NCBI GenBank assembly: GCA_029962745.1
Contig: CM057161.1
Coordinates: forward strand, 7,561,383-7,625,382
Reading direction: 5' to 3'
DNA: 64,000 nucleotides
From: Echinometra lucunter
Lineage: Eukaryota > Echinodermata > Echinoidea > Camarodonta > Echinometridae
Shown piece after piece: positions 56,475-64,000 of the stretch. Position 1 is the stretch's first letter, and every line of letters begins with the position of its first letter. Below the pieces are notes generated by a model. It was not told the origin of the DNA. It saw nothing but the letters and a program-made list of their open reading frames with translations, and did no database searches. Both the position numbers and the translations under genes were made by a program.

Positions 56475-56545
<71 letters not shown>
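55930..56545. repeat. ~600-bp ATC trinucleotide repeat with periodic one-base slips
   Basis: Almost pure (ATC)n, but interrupted many times by one extra A (CATCAATCATC), often every 20-30 bases. Each slip changes the frame, so open frames show blocks of poly-His, poly-Ser and poly-Ile. Not coding. Confidence 0.97.
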
Positions 56546-56594
56546 GATACTAGCATCACATCATCTTCATCATTATCATGATCATTACATGTAG

Positions 56595-56770
56595 CAGGAC
56601 AACTCCCCCGATACGATTCCCACCTGACAACTCCCCCTGGAGGACAGCTCCCCCGACTCCCCGAGGGCAACTCTCCCCGGAGGACACCTTTTCCTGGACA
56701 ACAACTCCCTAAGGGCAACTCCTCCAGTCCCTGGGGGAGTTGTCCTCCCGGGGGAGTTGTCCTGATACGC
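56595..56770. repeat. GC-rich foldback of GGACAACTCCCCC units
   Basis: Degenerate ~18-22-bp units (GGACAACTCCCCCGATACG, GGACAGCTCCCCC, GGGCAACTCTCCCCGG) are followed by the inverted form (CTGGGGGAGTTGTCCTCC, GGGGGAGTTGTCCTGATACG). Strikingly GC-rich against its AT-rich surroundings. Confidence 0.8.
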
Positions 56771-56843
56771 ATGTAACATCATAACTATTCAATGTTGTTA
56801 TCCCATTCAGAAATACACACAAATGTACATCGTGTAGACTCAC

Positions 56844-56876
56844 ACTTAGCAAGGTCGAATGGATCAGGGCATCAGG
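56844..56876 (-). CDS. Possible 33-nt exon of the minus-strand gene
   Basis: Acceptor ATTAATATTTTCGAAG and consensus donor GTGAGTCTAC enclose PDALIHSTLLS, phase 0 to 0. Splice signals are good for its size, but 33 nt is easily open by chance. Confidence 0.27.
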
Positions 56877-57021
56877 CTTCGAAAATATTAATGACTTCCC
56901 CCTCCCTATTACATCATTCTATGAACAAAATATGATGTGTCGAAAATGAAACTTGATGGATTTCACATGAATCATTTCAATTTCTACACTAATGGGAATC
57001 ATTTAACAAAAGACAATTTAC

Positions 57022-57067
57022 CTTTTGACGTTGTACACGAATATCAGTAAAGGCTACTTCTGCCAGG
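57022..57067 (-). CDS. Possible 46-nt exon of the minus-strand gene
   Basis: Acceptor GTTTATTTTCCCATATAG, donor GTAAATTGTC. After one base completing a split codon, it reads LAEVAFTDIRVQRQK and exits in phase 0. The acceptor is good and the peptide looks helical. No upstream partner exon was found in the window. Confidence 0.4.
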
Positions 57068-57426
57068 CTATATGGGAAAATAAACACCGATTGCATGAGA
57101 GTAGAGTCTATTTTTCTCTGCAAATTTGGCATGCAGTATATCAACTTTTGCACTCTCAGCTACATTTTCCAACCGCAAAGTAAAATGTTGATCATGACTA
57201 TACAATTATTGTTGGCAGCATAAAGCCTTGACGTACATGTACATGTATGAACACACAATTGGAAGTTATGTAGATATAGCTTTCTTATTTCTGTTTACCT
57301 AAGGAAAATAATTGATGTCAAATGGTTCATGGCTGTGAATTTTTCTCTTTGTTTGAAGATATCTAGGTACTTTTGAATGACATATGAATGTAAATGACAA
57401 AAACCAGGTACTGGTAAATTAATGTG
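57068..57426. other. No feature seen
   Basis: AT-rich sequence with TACATGTACATGTA-type palindromes near 57234-57248. Confidence 0.4.
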
Positions 57427-57839
57427 TTAACCCATTCTTGACAGGAATTATCTAAAGCCTAATTTGATCAGCTTTTATTCTTCAAATTGGCAACACCAAC
57501 ATTTTTATTTTATTGCTACATTTTTCTTATAAAACATCATGTATCTTAAATATTAATTGACAGAATGTATGATGAGAAGTCATAAAGTTGCCAATTTGCA
57601 GGGAAAAACGGTTATTTTAACATTTTCATCGCATTGCCAATTTAAGGATTTTAATGCTTATTTCCCTTTTAAAAAATTTCAGCATCAAACAAAGAATATT
57701 GACGCAACCAAAATGGGCACAGTTTGTGTAGAATTTTTTGCTCTTTCTGCTCATGTATTTGGTATGATTTTTAGGGCTTTGCATCAAAAGATATTAGGCC
57801 AAACCACAAAATGTGGACCCTCTGTCACGAATGGGTTAA
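57427..57839. mobile_element. TTAA-flanked MITE, subfamily B, copy 1
   Basis: 413 bp from TTAACCCATTCTTGACAGG to CTGTCACGAATGGGTTAA. 17-bp inverted ends (consensus TTAACCCATTCGTGACAG) and TTAA at both sides are piggyBac-like. Interior AAATTGGCAACACCAAC and TTTCTGCTCATGTATTTGG parallel subfamily A at 17770-18181. Confidence 0.85.
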
Positions 57840-58349
57840 TGCATATACATGTACATGTACACTGCAGAAAAGGCACAGCACCTGGGAATGAAATAATCTA
57901 AATTTCAACAATAAAGAAACATACACATGTAACAGTTTAAAAGATTTGATGCTAAACGTTTGAGCATTGGCTGAATGTTGGCTGAGTATTGGCTTCTGAG
58001 TATTGGCCTAAGATGTAATAGCCATTTTATTTAACTTTGGCCTACCATATTGCAACAAAATTCTTCTTCTTCGCTTTTCTTTTAATTATTATTATTTTTT
58101 TTTTTGCATTGTTCAAAAACAGCTGGACGGCAATTTTATTTCTTTCTGTGAAATAATATTATCATTTCTCCATCTATTTATCTTTTTTTGCCAGAGGTCT
58201 GCTAACCCATGAATTGATTTCAGTATAACACACCTATTCTATTATCCATAGCCAGAGTTATCTCAGTCTTAGTGGACAGAGCTCTCTTGAGCCATGCTAG
58301 AACTAAACTTGACAACCTTTGTTGTTGTTGTTATTTTTACATACACTGT
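57840..58349. other. No feature seen
   Basis: AT-rich with T runs. No supported exon. Confidence 0.4.
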
Positions 58350-58429
58350 ATTGTCTGTTCAGAGCCAGAAAGGCATTAACTATGTGTTGAAGCATTTGAT
58401 TTAACACCCTCCTGGTTCCAAACAGACGG
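58350..58429. mobile_element. Short palindromic MITE (ATTGTCTGTTTGG family)
   Basis: Arms ATTGTCTGTTCAGAGCCAG and CTGGTTCCAAACAGACGGC-type. Third copy of the family. Confidence 0.6.
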
Positions 58430-58872
58430 CATGTTTTGTAGCCGAATGCTTGCATGTGTATATCAGCATTTTGTGAATACTTTAAACAAAACAGAGGAAA
58501 ATTTGGGGGAGTAATATTTTTTTTTTCATAGTCAAAGCTTTCTGACTTCTCAAGTGTTATTTTGGAGCTTTCAAAAGCTTAAAAACTGAAAATTATTGTC
58601 TATCCTTACTCATATGCTTTACTGCAAATAATCATACAATATGTAAAGTGTGTGTACCACAAGGTCAGTCTTAATTGCTATGAAACAATACAATCTGTAG
58701 ATTGTTCTCCTAATCATTAATTTCATACATGCATCTGAAAGGGCGAGGTCAGACACGATCTTCCGCTGTGCATGCAAGGTTGAGCAGAGTACTGGGCATG
58801 ATGAAGGCGTGTACATTATACAGGTAATGTATATGCCATCAAATGGCAAGGTCTATTGCCCAGTGGCTGAAC

Positions 58873-59204
58873 ATAAATAACAATAACAATAAGTTACATT
58901 TATATAGCGCTTAATACTACGTTTCTAAGCACTTAACATATTGCTGTTTCACAGATAAACTGCACCACCTCTGCTCCTTGGGGAGTTTTCTGGCCAGGTG
59001 CCATTTTACAAGTGCACAAATGCCAATCTGACTATATTGACGCTGGCATCCTGTCGGGTACCCATTTAACACCTCACCTGGGTGGAGAGTGGCAAATGTG
59101 GGTTAATGTCTTGTCAAAAGACAATAATGCTGGGCTGGGATTTGAAGCAGCAACCCTTTGACTGAGAGTCAATGAAGCACTACATGTACACCACAACACC
59201 TCCA
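58873..59204 (-). mobile_element. tRNA-headed SINE, long form
   Basis: On the minus strand: a tRNA-like head with a box-B-like GGGTTGCTGCTTCAAATCCC, the body CACCCAGGTGAGGTGTTAAA and TGGGTACCC, and a 3' region AGCGCTATATAAATGTAAC ending in TTATTGTTATTGTTATT. Same family as 9275-9559 but with a longer middle. Confidence 0.85.
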
Positions 59205-59240
59205 ACGCCATTATGTACATTATACAATGTAATTCTTCCT

Positions 59241-59653
59241 TTAACCCATTCGTGACAGGAATTATTTAAAGCCTAATTTGATCAGCTTTTATTCTTCAAA
59301 TTGGCAACACCAACATTTTTATTTTATTGCTACATTTTTCTTATAAAACGTCATGTATCTGAAATGAATATAAATTGACAGAAATTATGAGAAGTCAAAA
59401 AGTTGCCAATTTGCAGGGGAAAACGGTGATTTTAAACCTTCTATCACATTGCCAATTTAAGGATTTTAATGCTTAATTTCCTTTAAAAAATTTCAGCATC
59501 AAACAACAAATATTGACGCAACCAAAATGGGCACAGTTTGTGTAGAATTTTTTGCTCTTTCTGCTCATGTATTTGGTATGATTTTTAGGGCTTTGCATTA
59601 AAAGATATTAGGCCAAACCACAAAATGTGGACCCTCTGTCATGAATGGGTTCA
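59241..59653. mobile_element. TTAA-flanked MITE, subfamily B, copy 2
   Basis: 413 bp, same orientation as 57427-57839 and mostly identical to it. Left end TTAACCCATTCGTGACAGG, right end CTGTCATGAATGGGTTCA (TTAA mutated). Confidence 0.85.
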
Positions 59654-60030
59654 GAGTGCTTATGGACAAATAAATTCCAAGGAAAGTCTTGATTCTGAGC
59701 ATCTTTCATCAAACAGAGAGATTTGGGGATTATCAGTTTTTATTTTCCAAAGCTCTGCCAGTTTTCCAAACCTCAAATCTGAGCTTTCAAAAGCTACTTG
59801 GGCATCATTTCCATCCCTCTTTATAATTAGAAAGCATAATCATAATGTATAAGGCACAAGGTCAAATTTTTTGTATGACATAATATACTCTGCTCACAAT
59901 CATTTTTCATACACGAATCTGAAAGGGCAAGGTCAGACATGAGCTTCCTGTGCCTAGCTGCAGGCTGCTCAGAGTGCTAAGATGATGCGAGTCTCTCTAG
60001 ATGCCATCATCTGGTATGATCTATCACCAA

Positions 60031-61031
60031 TCGCTTGTTTTCACCGTTCATGTAACATAATCTACTCTACTCCCAGGGGTTCTTATACCAGGAAACTGTA
60101 AGTGTGGTTAAATGACTCTAACATGGCTTAATTGCTCCCTACCTATTATGGTATCCTGATTCTTTTCATTATCAGGGCATGACCTCAAACGAAAAATAAA
60201 CAAAAAAAAAAATCTTTCTTCAGCCATGCAGATACTCTTGAGTCCACTCTATTGCTCTAATGAGGTCTGTTCTTGTAAAGAAAATAAATGGGTAGAATAT
60301 TGTCTTCTGAGCTACATTTGAGCACCATACTGTCCATAAGGGTGTCAAACTTTCACAACTTATTTCAATGTACTTCAGAGTTCGTGAAGTTCAGGTAAAT
60401 GATTGGCAAGAGTGCCTCCTTCTTTGAAAGAGTTCACTGACCTCTGGCTATGACTTTGACCACAGACACATTTTGCCCAATTCTTAACTGAAGAGGCCTT
60501 CAATAGTAAAGTGTATCTGGATGCTTTTTAAGATTAAAAAAAAAACTTGCTGATCCTAAAATGTAACTCAGAGCAACTTTGTTATTGATAGACTTTGCGT
60601 GGTTCACTGACCTCTGACAAAACCTCGCACATATTTTGCTCACATTTGAACTCACAAGGCTTTAAAGAATTCACCTGGTAATAGATTACGAACACTAGCA
60701 CTACACTATCATGTACCTGTATGTATTGCTATTGGTACGTTTTATGCACAATGCATGCATGGATACCACAGCATGACATGCTTTTTGGAAATATTTGAAT
60801 ACATTTGTAGTAAAAAATATATGTACAGAACACATGGATGGTTCTTTCAGCCCAAATTCAAAACTACAAAATGTAAAATTTATGTTCCAGAGACATTGTT
60901 TAGAAGACAATTGTACACATATACATAAGTGGTTACATATGTAATCATAGCTTTTCCCAATCTTATGTACACTGTATATGTGTTGGTCCTGGAAAGTTGT
61001 GAAATATTTATGGCTCCTTCACAAGAATGAT
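60031..61031. other. No feature seen
   Basis: AT-rich, with no supported exon or repeat. Confidence 0.4.
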
Positions 61032-61335
61032 CACTGGCGTACTGATGGGGAGCTGGGGGGGGGGAGGGGGGGGGGAAGGGGGGGGAAGGGGGGGGGGGGG
61101 GAAGGGGGGGGGGAAGGGGGGGGAAGGGGGGGGGGGGAAGGGGGGGGAAGGGGCAGTAGCCCCTCCCCCCCCCCCACATAAAATTCAACATGGTTCATTT
61201 CTAATTCCATACCAGTGATTTACAAATGTTGCTGAAATGACATGATTTTCCAGGGTATTTTCCTCGCTTTAATGTAACTTACATATTTTTCTCTCCCCCC
61301 CCCAAAAAAAATTTTTTTTGCTCATTATGCCACTG
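61032..61335. mobile_element. G-run-bearing MITE (CACTGGCGTA ends) with expanded G tract
   Basis: Left CACTGGCGTACTGATGGGG, right ATTATGCCACTG, with a C run inside the right part. Between them is a long (G)n / GGGAAGG tract (61056-61154). Same family layout as 5625-5920 and 50010-50313. The Gly-rich and Pro-rich frames are artefacts. Confidence 0.65.
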
Positions 61336-61577
61336 AGAGTGACTAGGATCCCTCATACTAACAGTAAGTGCTTATGAAAGGCTCGAAACACAGGGTTGTG
61401 GAACATGACTGATGTACACTGTATATATCATTTAAGGCACTTAGCAAGAGAAAGAGAAAGAGAGAGTCCATAATAAATCATAATAGCTGCAAAAACAGAA
61501 AACACAGTATGTACAGTAGAGTGAAATGCTTTCTCAATACCTTATCAAAGTATCTCATAAATTTGGTTCAGTGACTG

Positions 61578-61727
61578 GACAGGGGAGGGGGAGAAGAGGG
61601 AGGGGAGGGAGGGGGAGAAGGGGGAGGGCAGGGCAGGGGAGGGCAGGGAAGGGTGAGGGATGAAGGGGAGGGTGAGGGGAGAGGAGGGGAGGGAGGGGAG
61701 GGGAGGGGGAGGGGAGGGGAGGGGAAT
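61578..61727. repeat. GGGGA/GGGAG simple repeat
   Basis: About 150 bp of GGGGAGGG-type units, strongly G-biased on the plus strand, with many G3+ runs spaced by 1-3 bases. Confidence 0.95.
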
Positions 61728-62877
61728 TCATACTTATGTGCTTATACATGTATATATTCATTTCATATTTGTTTCTATGACGTTTCTACGTCAAATTGAA
61801 AGGTAACTCCGAGAAGCAGGAACTATCCTCTAACTTACTAACACACACTTAACTGTAGTGTTTACCTTCTAAGCTCTTGATGTACATGTATGTATGTGTC
61901 AGGAAACAAAAAAACAAAAAACAAAAAACACCAATGTAGTGTCCACAAGCTTATCAAAACATCCATATTCAAGCTGCTACCCACGTACCCCTGACTGTAA
62001 TAACACTACTTAGAAATAAGAGACTCTCATACAGAATAATGAACATAAACGTGTGCGGAGCCAACGTCAATACAATTCCACTATGTCAACATTTCTACAT
62101 TTCTAACACTCAAAGCACTTGAGTGGATAGGCAGTTATGCAAATGTCATTTTGTGCTACTCCAAGTCAGTTGTGGAAAGCCATTTGAAGAAAGTAAAACT
62201 ATACATGTATGTTCTACATGTATATAAGCCATGAATGTTTGTTTTTTTTCTGTAGATTTTTTTATTTTTTAAAGGAAAAGAACATCTGACAAAAAAAACC
62301 CCACAAATTGTACTTTAAAATGGCTTTTGTTACGGTACAAATTCACATGGTGTTACAAATAGCATTTTGTATTAAATATAAAAGTTTAAACACATAAAAA
62401 TAATAATTTTTAAAGTTCGGAATAATGAAAGGAATACCACACTGTAAAGTCAAAATGTTGGCTAACCACAAGCCTTTTGGTTGGAGTAGATACCAAATTT
62501 GAAGCCAATCGCAAGACTGCTGTGACATCACTATGATATGGCATTGAGTTCGATTTTACACGTATTCCTACAGGGAGGCTCGCAATAGCTTGCAATTTCG
62601 ATTTTAAAATTCATACGACTATTCAGAACTTTGATCATTAAGATTTAACATGTTTGAATGTTTGTATCAAATGCTATAAAAAATTTTTCCAAAATCGGAT
62701 TGTAGACGGATCTTACAGTATGCGGTGGGCTCCATATTAAAAAGAGATAAGAATAAGTTGTGCATCTCCACAAATTGCTTGAACATTGCTAAAAATTAAC
62801 TTAATCAATGTAAACTATTTTTATCATGGTACTTCTGCTCACCCTACATGTATGTATATATCATTTTCCCAGTGAAA
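61728..62877. other. No feature seen
   Basis: AT-rich unannotated sequence. Confidence 0.4.
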
Positions 62878-62881
62878 TTAA

Positions 62882-63440
62882 AGGGTATGTTCACCCTAGA
62901 AGTTTCACTGTTTCAATAAAAGGAGTTAAATTTGAACAGCATTTAAAAAAAGAAATGAGCAAAATCGGTCAAAGATTAAGAAAATTACACTCATTTTCTA
63001 GTAAATTACTCTAGGCTCTGCAAATTGGCAACACTGATGACATCATATGCGAGCAGGTCTCCATTCACTTTGTACATGAAATTTCACATTTTCTCAATTT
63101 TCTTGGAAGTTACACATTTTCTTACCCCATAGTCAAAGTATGTTATGTAAAAAGCAATTCTTCTGAACATACATTGACTATGGGGTTAGAAAATGTGTAA
63201 ATTCCAAGAAAATTGAGAAAATGTGAAATTTCATGTACATGTACAAAGTGAATGGAGAGCTGCTCGCATATGATGTCATCAGTGTTGCCAATTTGCAGAG
63301 CCGAGAGTAGTTTACTAGAAAATGTAAATGAGTGTAATTTTCTTATTCTTTGACCGATTTTGCTCATTTCTTTTTTAAACTGCTGTTCAAATTTATCTCC
63401 TTTTATTGAAACAGGGAAACTTCTAGGGTGAACTTACCCT
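62882..63440. mobile_element. Long foldback element with TTAA target duplication
   Basis: 559 bp. Ends AGGGTATGTTCACCCTAGAA and TTCTAGGGTGAACTTACCCT, flanked by TTAA at 62878-62881 and 63441-63444. The arms are inverted over about 240 bp (for example TGATGACATCATATGCGAGC / GCTCGCATATGATGTCATCA), leaving a short centre. No coding capacity. Confidence 0.9.
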
Positions 63441-63444
63441 TTAA

Positions 63445-64000
63445 ACCAATCCAATTCAGCCACTAGAAAACCTTCAGCTACCACATCAGAGGGCACGGAC
63501 AATACGAAAAGGAAACACGTACTGTTGTGGGCCTGAAGTTGGCCACAAAAGGCAATTCATCTCAATGGCCTTCATTTGTGCAGATGGTGTTAGCTCACAG
63601 ACAGTATTCAGCTGCAATGCATGGACGGCAGCTATATGAATGCACTTCACAGATTTAGACCCTAGTTGTCAAGTTGTTACAGTTATTTCAGAAAGAAAAA
63701 AAAATACAGTCAAGGACACCATACCCACTTATTTTGCATGCATTGTACATGTGTACTGTACATTTTTTATTTATATTTTTTTCTGTGCTCATTTCTATTT
63801 CATACTGATCTGTAGAAAGCAAATGTACATGTATATTGCTGCAATGAAATGAGGCTTTGAATAAGAAGGTACAGAACAGACTCAAACACCAACTATCTGT
63901 GTATAATGTACGATGCAAAATGTACACAATATGAAAATGAAGCAAGAACATGAATAAAAGTAATGACTTTGTTTCTAAAATCCCCTGTAAAAAATTCTTT
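63445..64000. other. No feature seen
   Basis: AT-rich sequence to the window end. A short open frame near 63480-63590 has no good splice pair. Confidence 0.4.

Larger units (their letters stand above)
58490..60030. repeat. Degenerate duplicated segment flanking a SINE and a MITE
   Basis: About 58490-58860 and 59715-60030 share AGAG(G/A)AAATTTGGGG, GAGCTTTCAAAAGCT, CACAAGGTCA and GAAAGGGC(G/A)AGGTCAGACA in the same order. Between them lie the SINE (58873-59204) and the TTAA MITE (59241-59653). An old ~1.2-kb tandem duplication. Confidence 0.55.

Noticed and set aside
55577..56581. Long open frame of 334 codons
   Set aside because: It is almost wholly His, Ser and Ile blocks created by the ATC repeat and its one-base slips. 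There is no gene-like flank.

Overview
This window looks like animal nuclear DNA, and most likely a marine deuterostome such as a sea urchin or other echinoderm. It is AT-rich and has no bacterial-style gene packing. It carries short exons with consensus splice sites in very long introns, tRNA-headed SINEs of the kind common in echinoderms, a LINE remnant, dozens of short inverted-repeat elements, and frequent TACATGTA palindromes. The organism is an inference from style, not a species identification. I see no tRNA or rRNA gene, CRISPR array, operon or viral gene.

The main coding content is one probable split gene on the minus strand. I could not recognise its product. Its best exons lie at 39130-39195, 37254-37343 (repeated at 29415-29504), 13848-13951, 13042-13151, 11887-12004 and a duplicated 49-nt exon at 11723-11771 / 11162-11210. 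Each is open in one frame, has splice signals, and its phase agrees with the next. Weaker exons can be strung upstream towards 57 kb. One protein-like exon at 4707-4945 may be downstream; at least one connecting exon is missing. Two adjacent exons (13848-13951 and 13042-13151) are accompanied by decayed tandem copies with stops and broken splice sites.

An N gap (31477-31976) is flanked exactly by two copies of the same ~7.4 kb sequence (24002-31476 and 31977-39305). They differ mainly by small indels. This is most simply a false haplotype duplication made in assembly. Exons and transposons inside it are therefore listed twice but probably exist once per haplotype.

Layout: 0-11 kb, intronic or intergenic sequence with small repeats and one SINE. 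11-15 kb, the exon cluster and its decayed copies, invaded by transposons. 15.8-18.3 kb, a degenerate ~130-bp repeat array broken by a LINE fragment and a TTAA-flanked MITE. 20-24 kb, MITEs, including one nested in another. 24-39.3 kb, the duplicated block, holding a hAT-type element with an 8-bp target duplication and repeats packed with nuclear-receptor-like half-sites. 40-54 kb, a dense series of MITEs and foldback elements. 55.9-56.8 kb, a long ATC repeat next to a GC-rich foldback. 57-64 kb, two further TTAA MITEs, a SINE, G-rich tracts and a large foldback.
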